A stretch of 64,000 nt of DNA. Source: Massilia timonae CCUG 45783. Lineage in GTDB: Bacteria > Pseudomonadota > Gammaproteobacteria > Burkholderiales > Burkholderiaceae_D. The notes beneath the pieces are model-generated. The model worked only from the letters and a program-made list of their open reading frames with translations. It was not told where the DNA came from and searched no databases. The stretch is from NCBI RefSeq assembly GCF_000315425.1, contig NZ_JH992922.1:669560-733559 (forward strand). Reading direction: 5' to 3'. The translations under genes and the position numbers were made by a program. Each line of letters begins with the position of its first letter. Position 1 is the stretch's first letter. Below are positions 43,974 to 53,597 of this stretch, in pieces.

Positions 43974-45020
43974 ATGTCGAACGTCCACCTGCGCAAACTG
44001 TGCATTACCCGCGGCAGCAACGAGATCATTCGTGATCTCGATTTGCAGATCGAGCCGGGCGAATTCCTCGTGCTGCTCGGCCCTTCGGGCTGCGGCAAGT
44101 CGACCCTGTTGCACAGCATCGCCGGCCTGATCGACCTGTCCGGCGGCGCGATCGAGATCGGCGGGCGCGACATGAGCTACGCCGACCCGAGCGAGCGCGG
44201 CATCGGCATGGTGTTCCAGTCGTATGCGCTGTATCCGACCATGACGGTCGAAAAGAATATGTCGTTCGGCCTCAAGATCGCCGGCACGCCGAAGGCGGAA
44301 GTGCAGCGCCGCGTGCGCAAGACAGCCGAGATGCTGCAGCTCGACGCCCTGCTCGATCGCAAGCCGTCCCAGCTCTCGGGCGGCCAGCGCCAGCGCGTGG
44401 CGATCGGGCGCGCGCTGGTGCGCGAAGCCGGCGTCTACCTGTTCGACGAACCGCTGTCGAACCTCGACGCCAAGCTGCGCGCCGAACTGCGGCGCGAACT
44501 CAAGATGCTGCACCAGACGCTGGGCTCGACCATGATCTACGTGACCCACGACCAGGCCGAGGCGATGACGCTCGCGACCCGCATCGTGGTGATGCAGGGC
44601 GGACGCATCCAGCAGATCGGCACCCCGGCGGAAGTCTATGACACGCCCGCCAACCGCTTCGTGGCCGGCTTCCTCGGTTCGCCCTCGATGAATTTTATTG
44701 ACGGCAGCGTCGATGCGCGGGGCCGCTTCAACGCCGGCGCAGTGACGTTGCCACTTACGGGTGGCGCGGCAGCCGGCGCCGTCACGCTGGCCGCGCGACC
44801 GGAACACATCCACGTCGACGACAACGGCCCTTTGAATGCGACGGTCACCCTGGTCGAACCGATGGGAAACCACCAGGTGGTGTGGCTCGACTGCGGCGGG
44901 CAGGCGCTGTCGTGCATCGAGCACGATGGACGGCCGCTGGCGTCCGGCCAGGCGGTGCGCTTCGCGATCGACACCGCCCGTGTTTCCTTGTTCGATCCTG
45001 AAAATGGTCAGCGTTTATGA
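43974..45020 (+). CDS. Sugar ABC importer ATPase (MsmK/UgpC type)
   Basis: 348 residues. Walker A GPSGCGKSTLLHSIAGL, Q-loop MVFQSYALYPTMTV, signature LSGGQRQRVAIGRAL, Walker B VYLFDEPLSNLDAKLR, H-loop YVTHDQAEAMTLATRI, and a C-terminal TOBE/OB regulatory domain. Lies 6 nt after the second permease. Confidence 0.95.
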   Translation: MSNVHLRKLCITRGSNEIIRDLDLQIEPGEFLVLLGPSGCGKSTLLHSIAGLIDLSGGAIEIGGRDMSYADPSERGIGMVFQSYALYPTMTVEKNMSFGLKIAGTPKAEVQRRVRKTAEMLQLDALLDRKPSQLSGGQRQRVAIGRALVREAGVYLFDEPLSNLDAKLRAELRRELKMLHQTLGSTMIYVTHDQAEAMTLATRIVVMQGGRIQQIGTPAEVYDTPANRFVAGFLGSPSMNFIDGSVDARGRFNAGAVTLPLTGGAAAGAVTLAARPEHIHVDDNGPLNATVTLVEPMGNHQVVWLDCGGQALSCIEHDGRPLASGQAVRFAIDTARVSLFDPENGQRL

Positions 45021-45100
45021 AGGATGGGTGCCATCCGCACGCGGATGCAGTATGCTTGGCGGTTGTTTTGATCGACGTATTTATTGAATAGGGATCGCAG

Positions 45101-46168
45101 GTGGCGACAATCAAGGACGTAGCGCGGCTGGCTGGAGTAGGTCTCGGCACCGCCTCGCGCGTGGTCAGCGGCAAGGGTTCGGTATCGCCGGCCACGCTCG
45201 AACGCGTGCGCAAGGCGATCGACGAGCTGGGCTTCCGGCCTTCGCACGCGGCGCGCGCCCTGCTGTCCGGCACCAGCCGGATGGTCGGCGTCTACATCCC
45301 CGTGTTGTCCGGCACCTTCTACACGCCGATCCTGCAGATCATCGACACCGAGCTGCGCGCGGCCGGCCTGCACATGGTGGTCGCCTTTGGCGTCGGCCTG
45401 GGCGATGCACGCAACCAGGCCATCGAAGGCATCGAGTTCCTGATCGAGCGCGGCTGCGACGGCCTGATCATGATGAGCAGCGCCCTGCTCGACGAAGACA
45501 TCGCCGCCCTCGGCGGCAAGCGGCGCCTGATCGTCGCGCTGAACCACGACTTCAAGGACATCCCGGAGCAGTGCTTCACGGTCGACCATGCGCAAGGCGG
45601 CAGGCTGGCGGCGCAGACCCTGCTCGAGCACGGCCACCGCGACATCGCCGTCATTGCCGGCCCCAGCGCGCTGGTCGACAACGTGGCGCGTATCGATGGC
45701 TTCATGCTCGAATTGAAAGCCAACGGCGTCGACACCGACAAGGTGTGGCTGGTCGAAAGCGACTTCTCGCCGCAAGGCGGCTGGCATGCCGCCAAGGCCC
45801 TGGTCGAATCGAAGACGCCGTGCACCGCCCTGTTCTGCGCCAACGACGAGATGGCGGTCGGCGCCCTGTCCTACTTCCAGGAAGCCGGCATCAGCGTGCC
45901 GCGCGACCTGTCGGTGATCGGCTACGACGACACGCCGAGCGCGGAGTTCTCGGCGCCGCGCCTGACGTCGGTCCACATGCCGTGGCGCGAGATGACGCAG
46001 AACGGCATCAACGCCCTGCTCAACCGCTGCTATGACCTGAAGCGCCCGGTGGCGCGCAGCTTCCCGGTCGGCGTAACCATGCGCGCGTCGCTGGCCAGGG
46101 TCGGCGGCGGCAAGGCGAAAAGCACCAAGAGCAAAACCGGGAGCAAAGGCAAAAGTAAAAGTGAGTGA
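45101..46168 (+). CDS. LacI-family transcriptional regulator
   Basis: 355 residues from a GTG. HTH MATIKDVARLAGVGLGTASRVVSGKGSVSPATLERVRKAIDELGFRPSHAARALLSG with hinge helix, then a periplasmic-binding-protein-like effector domain (IGVYIPVL-type start; VDHAQGGRLAAQTLLEHGHRDIAVIAGP, ALFCANDEMAVGAL, VIGYDDTPSAEFSAPRLTSV). The C-terminal ~20 residues form an unusual Lys/Ser/Gly tail. It is the obvious candidate for the TGGWAACGTTTCCA operators here. Likely inducer: glucose or a beta-glucan breakdown product (inference). Confidence 0.94.
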   Translation: MATIKDVARLAGVGLGTASRVVSGKGSVSPATLERVRKAIDELGFRPSHAARALLSGTSRMVGVYIPVLSGTFYTPILQIIDTELRAAGLHMVVAFGVGLGDARNQAIEGIEFLIERGCDGLIMMSSALLDEDIAALGGKRRLIVALNHDFKDIPEQCFTVDHAQGGRLAAQTLLEHGHRDIAVIAGPSALVDNVARIDGFMLELKANGVDTDKVWLVESDFSPQGGWHAAKALVESKTPCTALFCANDEMAVGALSYFQEAGISVPRDLSVIGYDDTPSAEFSAPRLTSVHMPWREMTQNGINALLNRCYDLKRPVARSFPVGVTMRASLARVGGGKAKSTKSKTGSKGKSKSE

Positions 46169-46210
46169 GGCATGTTTGCCTCACCCACGGCCGCGTGCGG
46201 CCATTTTTTT
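46165..46210 (+). terminator. Double-hairpin terminator after the LacI gene
   Basis: Hairpin 1: GTGAGGCA / TGCCTCAC (46165-46172 with 46177-46184), overlapping the stop codon. Hairpin 2: GGCCGC / GCGGCC (46189-46194 with 46197-46202) followed by A and seven T residues. Confidence 0.88.
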
Positions 46211-46220
46211 GGCGCCAGAC

Positions 46221-46275
46221 TGGAAAGCTTTCCAATGTATTGGTAAGCTTTCCAATGTATTGGTAAGCTTTCCCA
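46221..46275 (+). promoter_or_regulatory. Three GC-centred palindromes at 20-bp spacing upstream of the GH1 gene
   Basis: TGGAAAGCTTTCCA (46221-46234, perfect palindrome), TTGGTAAGCTTTCCAA (46240-46255) and TTGGTAAGCTTTCCCA (46260-46275). The centres are exactly 20 bp apart, nearly two helical turns, so bound dimers would lie on one face. The centre is GC, not CG as in the other operators of the locus. The last site ends 39 nt before the GH1 ATG. A clear -35/-10 pair is not obvious. Confidence 0.75.
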
Positions 46276-46314
46276 AAATTTAATCAGAACATATTCATCA
46301 CCTGAAGCGAGACC

Positions 46315-47679
46315 ATGACCACTGCCAACCGACCCGAGCCTTCCGCGCCGCAGCGCAGCGATTTCGCCCGCGATTTCCTGTGGGGTTGCGCCACCTCGTC
46401 CTACCAGATCGAAGGCGCCGGCCGTGAAGACGGCCGCGTGGAATCGATCTGGGACCGCTTCGCCGCCACGCCCGGCACGATCCGCGACGGTTCCAGCGGC
46501 ATCGAAGCCTGCGACCACTACCACCGCTGGCCGGAAGACTTCGACATCGCGCGCGGCATGGGCCTGAACGCCTACCGCTTCTCGTTCGCCTGGCCGCGCA
46601 TCTACACCGGCATCAAGGGCCAGCCGAACCAGAAGGGCCTGGACTTCTATTCGCGCCTGGTCGACGGCATGCTCGAACGCGGCCTGCAGCCATGGGCCAC
46701 GCTGTACCACTGGGACCTGCCGCAGGCGCTGCAGGAAGCAGGCGGCTGGGAAAACCGCGCCACCATCGACGCCTTCCTCGAGTACACCGACGCCATGACG
46801 CGCACCTTGGGCGACAGGGTCAAGCACTGGATCACCCACAACGAGCCATGGTGCACGGCGATCATCGGCAACTTCGAAGGCTGGCATGCCCCAGGCAAGA
46901 CCGACCTCAAGGCGGCGCTGCAGGTCGCGCACAATGTGCTGGTCTCGCACGGCAAGGCAGTGCCGCTGATCCGCGCCAACGTACCGGATGCGAAGGTAGG
47001 CATGGCGGTCAGCCTGCACCCGCTGCGCGCGGCCAGCGACAGCGAGGAAGACAAGGCGGCGATGGAACGCCACGACGGCCTGCGCTACCGCTGGTTCCTC
47101 GATCCGCTGTTCGGCCGCGGCTACCCTGAGGCCACGCGCGAACGGTTCGGCGCCGCGGCGCCCGACGTCGCGCCGGGCGACATGGAAGCGATCGCAGTCA
47201 AGACCGACTTCATGGGCGTGAACTACTACTTCCCCGAAGTGATCAAGCACGAGGCCGGCCACGCGCCACTCGACGCGAAAGTGCTGCCGACCACCAGCGG
47301 CGAGATCACCGCGATGGGCTGGCCGGTGTCGCCGGAAGGCTTCACCGAACTCCTCACCCGCATCGAGAACGACTACCACCCGGGCCCGATGTACGTCACC
47401 GAGAACGGTTCGGCCTTCGAGGATACCGTCGGCCCGGATGGCGAGATCGACGACGTCCAGCGCCGCCACTACCTGATGCGCCACCTGGCCGCCATGAAGG
47501 ATGCGATCGACGGGGGCGCGCCGATCAAGGGCTACTTCGCCTGGAGCCTGCTCGATAACTTCGAATGGGCCGAAGGCTACCAGCGCCGCTTCGGCCTGGT
47601 GCACATCGATTACGCCACCCAGCAGCGCCGCCTGAAGAACAGCGGCAAATGGTATGGTTCCTTCCTGCGCCAGGAATGA
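46315..47679 (+). CDS. GH1 beta-glucosidase, cytoplasmic
   Basis: 454 residues, normal length for GH1. FLWGCATSSYQIEGA start, WATLYHWDLPQALQEAGGW, acid/base Glu177 in THNEPW, nucleophile Glu363 in YVTENGSAF, and GYFAWSLLDNFEWAEGYQRRFGLVHIDY. No signal peptide, so it acts in the cytosol on imported cellobiose, laminaribiose or similar. First gene of the GH1-GH3-glk-MFS operon. Confidence 0.95.
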   Translation: MTTANRPEPSAPQRSDFARDFLWGCATSSYQIEGAGREDGRVESIWDRFAATPGTIRDGSSGIEACDHYHRWPEDFDIARGMGLNAYRFSFAWPRIYTGIKGQPNQKGLDFYSRLVDGMLERGLQPWATLYHWDLPQALQEAGGWENRATIDAFLEYTDAMTRTLGDRVKHWITHNEPWCTAIIGNFEGWHAPGKTDLKAALQVAHNVLVSHGKAVPLIRANVPDAKVGMAVSLHPLRAASDSEEDKAAMERHDGLRYRWFLDPLFGRGYPEATRERFGAAAPDVAPGDMEAIAVKTDFMGVNYYFPEVIKHEAGHAPLDAKVLPTTSGEITAMGWPVSPEGFTELLTRIENDYHPGPMYVTENGSAFEDTVGPDGEIDDVQRRHYLMRHLAAMKDAIDGGAPIKGYFAWSLLDNFEWAEGYQRRFGLVHIDYATQQRRLKNSGKWYGSFLRQE

Positions 47680-47716
47680 ACCTTCAACATCAACGAACAA
47701 TAAAGCGAGACAACCC

Positions 47717-50239
47717 ATGACCTTCAAGCTTCGTCCTTCCACGCTGGCCCTTTCCATCGCCCTGGCCCTGCCGGCTGTCTGCGGCGCCGCCGCTCCGGTC
47801 GACACCAGGTTGGCCGACTGGCCGCGCGTGACCAGCGCCATCAAGATGGACGACGCGATCGAGAAGCGGGTCAAGGAAATCGTCGGCAAGATGACGCTGG
47901 CGCAGAAGGTCGGCCAGATGACCCAGCCCGAGATCAAGACCACCAGGCCCGAGGACGTGACCAAGTACTACCTCGGCTCGGTCCTGAACGGCGGCGGCAG
48001 CTGGCCAAACAACAACAAGGCCGCCGATGCGAAAGAATGGCTGGCGCTGGCCCAGGCCTACCACGAGGCCTCGATGAAGACCGACATGGCGATCAAGGTG
48101 CCGGTGGTGTGGGGCACGGACGCGGTCCACGGCCACAATAACGTGCCGGGCGCCACCCTGTTCCCGCACAATATCGGCCTGGGCGCGGCGCGCAATCCAC
48201 AGCTGATGCGCGAAATCGGCGCCGCCACCGCCAGGGCGGTGCGCGCGACCGGCATCGCCTGGGTGTTCGGCCCGACCCTCGCGGTGGTGCGCGACGACCG
48301 CTGGGGCCGCACCTACGAAAGCTATGCCGAGCATCCGGAAGTCGTGCGCAGCTATGCCGGCGAATACGTCAAAGGCATGCAGGGCGTGTTCAAGGACGAC
48401 GCCAACACCATCGCCACCGCCAAGCACTTCATCGGCGACGGCGGCACGAAGAACGGCAAGGACCGCGGCGTGACCGAGACCCCGGAACGCGACCTGATCA
48501 ACATCCACGGCGCCGGCTATTTCCCGGCCCTGGAAGCGGGCGCCCAGACCGTGATGTCCTCGTTTAACAGCTGGACCGACACTGCCAGCGGCAAGGAATA
48601 CGGCAAGCTCCATGGCAGCAAGTACGCGCTGACCGACATCCTCAAGGTCAAGATGGGCTTCGACGGCTTCGTCGTCACCGACTGGAACGGCATCGGCGAA
48701 GTGAAAGGCTGCCGCAACGACAGCTGCGCCCAGGCGATCAACGCCGGCAACGACATGATCATGGTGCCGGACGACTGGAAGGCCTTCATCGCCAACACCA
48801 TCAAGCAGGTGGAAGCCGGCGAGATCCCGATGTCGCGCATCGACGACGCCGTCTCGCGCATCATCCGCGTCAAGCTGCGCGCCGGCCTGTTCGACAAGAG
48901 CCCGATGCAGAACGCCCATGCCGGCAAGGACGACGCGATGCAGGCGCGCGCCTTGGCGCGCCAGGCGGTGCGCGAATCGCTGGTGCTGCTCAAGAACGAA
49001 GGCCCTGCCCTGCCCCTGAAGCGCGGCCAGAAGATCCTGGTGGTGGGCAAGAGCGCCGACGAGCTGTCGAACCAGAGCGGCGGCTGGTCGATCACCTGGC
49101 AGGGCACCGCCACCACCAATGCCGATTTTAAAAATGCCGACACCATCCTGACCGGCATCCGTGAAGCGGCCGGCAAGGACAACGTCACCTTCAGCCTGGA
49201 TGCGAAAGGCGTCGACGTGTCGAAGTTCGACGTCGTGATCGCCGTCATCGGCGAGCGTCCGTATGCCGAAGGCGACGGCGACATCCATCCATCGGGCACC
49301 CTGCGCCACAGCAGCCGCTATCCGGAAGATCTCGCCGTGCTCAAGGCCGTCGGCGGCAAGGGCAAGCCGGTGGTCACCGTCATGGTCACCGGCCGTCCGG
49401 TGTTCGCCAACGACTTGCTGAATCTGTCGGACACCTTCATCTCGGCCTGGCTGCCGGGCTCCGAGGGCAAGGGCGTGTCGGACCTGCTGATCGAAGGCCA
49501 GCAGCGCCATGACTTCCGCGGCGTGCTGCCGTTCTCGTGGCCAAAGTCGGCCTGCCAGATCAAGCTGAACGTCGGCGACAAGGATTACGCGCCGCTGTTC
49601 GCCTATGGTTATGGCTTGAAGGTCGCCACCCGCTCCAAACTGGGCAAGCTGGATGAAAGCTATCCGCAAGGCGGCTGCAGCGCCGGCAACACCTTCCCGG
49701 TGTTCAGCCAGGCCGACCGCCTGAGCTATCCGCTGGCGATCCGCTCCGGCCAGCAAACCACCGTGCTCGGCGCCGACCTGAACGCCAGCTTCAAGCTGCC
49801 GAACATCACCGTCACCACCGCCCAGGTCAACACCCAGCAGGACGCCAAGCTGGGCGCCTGGACCGGACCGGCCACGCTGGAAGCGCGCGGCGCACGCGCC
49901 ATCGTGTTACCAAGCGCGGCGCTCAAGGATGGCGCGCTGCGCTTCGACACCATCGTCGCCAAGGCCCCGGCCGGCAAGGTGACGATCTCGATGCGCCAGG
50001 GTTCGACCAGCGTCGACCTGGATGCGACCGCCCTGTTCAAGCGCCTGGCCGTCGGCGCCAAGAACACCGTCGCAATTCCGCTGTCGTGCTTCCAGGCCAA
50101 GGGGCTCGACCTGGCCAGGGTCGATACGCCGTTCGCCGTCACCAGCGACGCCGCATTCTCGGCGGCCTTCGCCAATATCGAGATCGCCGGCGGCGCGGCG
50201 AAGGAAGCAGGCGCCGTGCAGTGCGGCGAACTGAAATGA
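47717..50239 (+). CDS. GH3 beta-glucosidase / exo-beta-glucanase, exported
   Basis: 840 residues. Signal peptide (TLALSIALALPAVCGAAA), GH3 N-domain with DAVHGHNNVPGATLFPHNIGLGAARN, TAKHFIGDGGTKNGKDRG, nucleophile Asp322 (GFDGFVVTDWNGIGEV), GH3 C-domain (ALPLKRGQKILVVGKSADELSNQSGGWSITWQGT, VIAVIGERPYAEGDGDI), and a ~180-residue C-terminal beta domain. Resembles ExoP-type periplasmic enzymes acting on beta-1,3/1,4-glucans. Starts 37 nt after GH1; a frame-open upstream extension lacks the signal peptide. Confidence 0.94.
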   Translation: MTFKLRPSTLALSIALALPAVCGAAAPVDTRLADWPRVTSAIKMDDAIEKRVKEIVGKMTLAQKVGQMTQPEIKTTRPEDVTKYYLGSVLNGGGSWPNNNKAADAKEWLALAQAYHEASMKTDMAIKVPVVWGTDAVHGHNNVPGATLFPHNIGLGAARNPQLMREIGAATARAVRATGIAWVFGPTLAVVRDDRWGRTYESYAEHPEVVRSYAGEYVKGMQGVFKDDANTIATAKHFIGDGGTKNGKDRGVTETPERDLINIHGAGYFPALEAGAQTVMSSFNSWTDTASGKEYGKLHGSKYALTDILKVKMGFDGFVVTDWNGIGEVKGCRNDSCAQAINAGNDMIMVPDDWKAFIANTIKQVEAGEIPMSRIDDAVSRIIRVKLRAGLFDKSPMQNAHAGKDDAMQARALARQAVRESLVLLKNEGPALPLKRGQKILVVGKSADELSNQSGGWSITWQGTATTNADFKNADTILTGIREAAGKDNVTFSLDAKGVDVSKFDVVIAVIGERPYAEGDGDIHPSGTLRHSSRYPEDLAVLKAVGGKGKPVVTVMVTGRPVFANDLLNLSDTFISAWLPGSEGKGVSDLLIEGQQRHDFRGVLPFSWPKSACQIKLNVGDKDYAPLFAYGYGLKVATRSKLGKLDESYPQGGCSAGNTFPVFSQADRLSYPLAIRSGQQTTVLGADLNASFKLPNITVTTAQVNTQQDAKLGAWTGPATLEARGARAIVLPSAALKDGALRFDTIVAKAPAGKVTISMRQGSTSVDLDATALFKRLAVGAKNTVAIPLSCFQAKGLDLARVDTPFAVTSDAAFSAAFANIEIAGGAAKEAGAVQCGELK

Positions 50240-51216
50240 CGCGAAAGGTCGCGACTGAGCTGCGGCTGCTGGCCGACGTCGGCGGCACCAATGCGCGTTT
50301 CGCCCTGCAGTCGGCGCCGGGCGCGGGGTTCGACGACGTCGAGGTGCTGGCGGCCGCCGGCTACCCGACCCTGGGCGCGGCGATGCGCGCCTACCTGGCC
50401 AACGCGCGCGCCCGCGGGCTGGCGGTCGACACCGTCCGCCATGCGGCGGTCGCGATCGCCAATCCGGTCGAGGGCGACGAGATCAGGATGACCAATCACC
50501 ACTGGAGCTTCTCGATCGAGGCCTTGCGCCTGGAGCTGGGTTTGACGACGCTCCTGATGGTGAACGACTTCGCCGCGCTGGCGATGTCGCTGCCGCACCT
50601 GGCGCAGGACGGCCGCCGGCAGGTCGGCGGCGGCATCGAGCTGCCGAACCGGACGATCGGCCTGATCGGCCCCGGCACCGGCCTGGGCGTCTCGGGCGTG
50701 GTGCCGGCGGGCGAGCGCTGGATCCCGCTGTCCGGCGAAGGAGGCCACGTCAGCTTCGCGCCGGTCAACCGCGACGAGGTGGCGATCCTGGAAGCGCTGT
50801 GGGGAGAATACGGCCACGTGTCGGCCGAGCGCCTGCTGTCGGGCATGGGCATGGAGCTGATCCACTGGGCCCGCACCGGCAGGCGTCTCAAGGCGGCCGA
50901 CATCAGCGCGGCGGCGCTGGATGGGTCATCAAACGATTGCCGCGGCTCGGTCGACGTGTTCTGCGCCATCCTGGGCAGCGTGGCCGGCAATGTCGCGCTG
51001 ACCCTCGGCGCGACCGGCGGCATGTATATCGGCGGCGGCATCGTGCCGCGCCTGGGCCCCGTCTTCGAACAATCGGCGTTCCGCGCGCGCTTCGAAGACA
51101 AGGGGCGCCTCGGCGACTATCTGTCGCGTATCCCGACCTACCTGATCACCGAACAGTATCCCGCTTTGCGCGGGGTTTCGGCTATGCTGTCGGATCACGT
51201 CCTTACTCTGCAATAA
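50236..51216 (+). CDS. glk: Glucokinase
   Basis: 326 residues. ATP/phosphate motif LLADVGGTNARFALQ, MVNDFAALAMSLPHL, GLIGPGTGLGVSG, PLSGEGGHVSFAP, EYGHVSAERLLSG, GGMYIGGGIVPRL. It makes glucose-6-phosphate in the cytosol. Its ATG overlaps the GH3 stop (ATGA), so start and coupling are clear. Confidence 0.96.
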   Translation: MTRKVATELRLLADVGGTNARFALQSAPGAGFDDVEVLAAAGYPTLGAAMRAYLANARARGLAVDTVRHAAVAIANPVEGDEIRMTNHHWSFSIEALRLELGLTTLLMVNDFAALAMSLPHLAQDGRRQVGGGIELPNRTIGLIGPGTGLGVSGVVPAGERWIPLSGEGGHVSFAPVNRDEVAILEALWGEYGHVSAERLLSGMGMELIHWARTGRRLKAADISAAALDGSSNDCRGSVDVFCAILGSVAGNVALTLGATGGMYIGGGIVPRLGPVFEQSAFRARFEDKGRLGDYLSRIPTYLITEQYPALRGVSAMLSDHVLTLQ

Positions 51217-51228
51217 AACGGAGACTCC

Positions 51229-52533
51229 ATGCAGAACCCAATCCAGAACCCCACCGTGGCCAGCGCGGCCGTGGATGGGGAACACAACCAGCACACCGGT
51301 GCGCTGGTCATCGTCACCATCCTGTTCTTCATGTGGGGACTCATCACCTCGCTGAACGACGTCCTGATCCCGCACCTGAAGTCGATCTACACCCTCACCT
51401 ACATGCAGGCGATGCTGGTGCAGTTCTGCTTCTTCGGCGCCTATTTCATCGTCTCGCTGCCGGCCGGCGCGCTGATCCGACGCCTGGGCTACCAGAACGG
51501 CGCGGTCACCGGCCTGATGATCGCGGCCGCAGGCTGCGCCCTGTTCTACCCGGCCTCGAACGGCGGCTACGGCATGTTCCTGTTCGCGCTGTTCGTGCTG
51601 GCCAGCGGCATCACCATCCTGCAGGTGGCGGCCAATCCCTACGTCACCGCGCTGGGACCGGCGCGCACCGCGGCCAGCCGCCTGACCCTGACGCAAGCCT
51701 TCAACTCGCTCGGCACCACGGTGGCGCCGGCGCTGGGCGGCATCCTGATCCTGTCGACCGTGGTGCTCTCGGCCGACCAGCTGGCCCTGCTGCCGGCGGC
51801 CGAGCAGGCCGCGCACAAGGCCGCCGAAGCCGCCGCCGTGCAAGGCCCTTACCTGGGTCTTGCCGCCGCGCTGGCGCTGCTGGCGGTGCTGTTCGCGATG
51901 GCGCGCCTGCCGAAGATCGCCTTCGACGACACCACCGCGGCGGTCGACGCCAAGGGCGGCGCGATGTCGTATCGCCACCTGGTGCTGGGCGCGCTGGGCA
52001 TCTTCCTGTACGTCGGCGCCGAGGTGAGCATCGGCAGCTTCCTGATCAACTTCATCGGCGAGCCGCACATCGCCGGCCTGTCGCACGCCGACGCGGCGCG
52101 CTACGTCAGCATGTACTGGGGCGGCGCCCTGGTCGGCCGCTTCATCGGCTTCGCCGTGATGCGCTATGTGAGCCCGGGCAAATCGCTGGCGGTCACCGCG
52201 CTCGGTTCGATCGCGCTGGTCCTGACCGCGACCTTCACCGAAGGCAGCCTGGCGATGTGGGCGATCGTGGCGGTGGGCCTGTGCAACTCGATCATGTTCC
52301 CGACCATCTTCAGCATGGCGCTGCATGGCCTGGGCAAGTTCACCGGCCAGGGCTCGGGCATCCTGTGCATGGCCATCGTCGGCGGCGCCGTGGTGCCGTT
52401 CGTGCAGGGCATCCTGGCCGACACCATCGGCCTGCAGATCTCCTTCCTGGTGCCGGCGGCCTGCTACCTGTTCATCATGTATTACGGCGTGAAGTACGCC
52501 AACCTGCACAAGCAGAAGATCGCGGCCGAATAA
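51229..52533 (+). CDS. FucP/GluP-family glucose/galactose:H+ or Na+ symporter
   Basis: 434 residues, 12 membrane helices of the major facilitator family. [58 protein letters not shown] is the GluP signature; [36 protein letters not shown] also fit. It imports the glucose released by GH3 across the inner membrane. Last gene of the operon, 12 nt after glk. Confidence 0.94.
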   Translation: MQNPIQNPTVASAAVDGEHNQHTGALVIVTILFFMWGLITSLNDVLIPHLKSIYTLTYMQAMLVQFCFFGAYFIVSLPAGALIRRLGYQNGAVTGLMIAAAGCALFYPASNGGYGMFLFALFVLASGITILQVAANPYVTALGPARTAASRLTLTQAFNSLGTTVAPALGGILILSTVVLSADQLALLPAAEQAAHKAAEAAAVQGPYLGLAAALALLAVLFAMARLPKIAFDDTTAAVDAKGGAMSYRHLVLGALGIFLYVGAEVSIGSFLINFIGEPHIAGLSHADAARYVSMYWGGALVGRFIGFAVMRYVSPGKSLAVTALGSIALVLTATFTEGSLAMWAIVAVGLCNSIMFPTIFSMALHGLGKFTGQGSGILCMAIVGGAVVPFVQGILADTIGLQISFLVPAACYLFIMYYGVKYANLHKQKIAAE

Positions 52534-52551
52534 ACCGCGCCAGCATCAGGC

Positions 52552-52583
52552 AAAAGGCCCGCAGGATCTGCGGGCCTTTTTTA
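52552..52583 (+). terminator. Rho-independent terminator of the GH1-GH3-glk-MFS operon
   Basis: 13-bp perfect stem AAAAGGCCCGCAG / CTGCGGGCCTTTT with 3-nt loop and T-run, between convergent genes. Confidence 0.95.
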
Positions 52584-53597
52584 TCAGCGGTTCAGCCGCT
52601 TGAGCAGCTGCGCGCGCACCATGCGCGAGGCGTTGTCGTCGAACGGCGCCAGCAGGCCGCGCGCGGCCGGCGGGATGTGGGCCGCGGTGTCGGCATCGGC
52701 CTCGAACACGTAGTGGCGGAACAGCTCGGCCCAGGCCGCGCGCTGCGCCGGCGGCAGGTCGCGCACCGTCATCAGGGCGTGCATCAGGGCGTTGTTGGGC
52801 GTGTCCATCCAGTCCGGCGACTGGCGCCACCAGTAGTTCACCAGCACGTTGAAGCCATCCAGCGCCTCGACGTGGTGCCACCACATGCTGGGCACGAAGA
52901 TCGCGTCGCCTGGCTCCATGTCGGCCACCTGGGCGTGTTCCAGCGCCTGGGCGAAGCGCGGAAAGCGTTCGGGATCGGGATGCTTGAAGTCCACCAGGCT
53001 GATGGGCTGGCCGGCCGGGGTCAGGTCGATCGGGCCGACGTAGAGATTGCGTTGCTGGCCCGGCGGGAACAAGGTGAAGCGGCGGCGCCCGGCGCCGATG
53101 CAGGCCAGGTTGTCGGGCAGGTCGTAGTGGGCCGAGATGCGCGTGCGGTTGCCGATCCAGATGCTGGCCAACGGATCGCGCGGGCCCAGGTCGACGTCGT
53201 TCTCGCCCCTGAAACCCGGCAGCGCGCCGTCGATCGTGGTGGAGCCGACGTAGATGGCCGGCGGCGTTGGATTGGCCAGGTGCTTTTCCAGTTCGTCCAG
53301 CACGGCGTCGAGCCGCACCCGCATGGACTGGAAATTGAAGCCGTCCAGCGCCTCGTTGTAGAAGAAGCGGCCGTCGATCTCGGGCGCGCCGAGCATGGCG
53401 TTGACGGTGGCGTCGACGTACCAGCGGCGCAGGTAGGCGATGGCGGCCTGCGGCGACGTGCGCGCGGCGGCCACCGCCGGCCAGTCGGCCACCAGGCCGC
53501 GCAAGAGCAGCGGCTCGGTGGATGCGAGGATGGCGGGGCCGAGGTCGGCGGGCCGCAGCCCGGTGAGCTCGCGGACCGGCTTAGCGGCCGGCGCCAT
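52584..53597 (-). CDS. Cupin_8 / JmjC-like protein
   Basis: 337 residues. Double-stranded beta-helix with iron-type ligands: HxD in RISAHYDLPDNLACIGAGRRRFTLFPP and a distal His in FVPSMWWHHVEALDGFNVLVNYWW. These fit Fe(II)/2-oxoglutarate hydroxylases of the FIH/JmjC type, but activity is not shown. N-terminal segment (LLLRGLVADWPAVAAA) is standard for the family. It overlaps SapC by 17 nt, so the two are translationally coupled. Cupin_8-SapC-TonB-receptor clustering recurs in proteobacterial sugar loci, role unknown. Confidence 0.88.
   Translation of the reverse strand: MAPAAKPVRELTGLRPADLGPAILASTEPLLLRGLVADWPAVAAARTSPQAAIAYLRRWYVDATVNAMLGAPEIDGRFFYNEALDGFNFQSMRVRLDAVLDELEKHLANPTPPAIYVGSTTIDGALPGFRGENDVDLGPRDPLASIWIGNRTRISAHYDLPDNLACIGAGRRRFTLFPPGQQRNLYVGPIDLTPAGQPISLVDFKHPDPERFPRFAQALEHAQVADMEPGDAIFVPSMWWHHVEALDGFNVLVNYWWRQSPDWMDTPNNALMHALMTVRDLPPAQRAAWAELFRHYVFEADADTAAHIPPAARGLLAPFDDNASRMVRAQLLKRLNR

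Noticed and set aside
46221..46275. Short tandem repeat as a CRISPR fragment
   Set aside because: Units are palindromic, 20 bp apart, with only ~4-5 nt between, just upstream of an operon. They fit operators and not repeat-spacer units.
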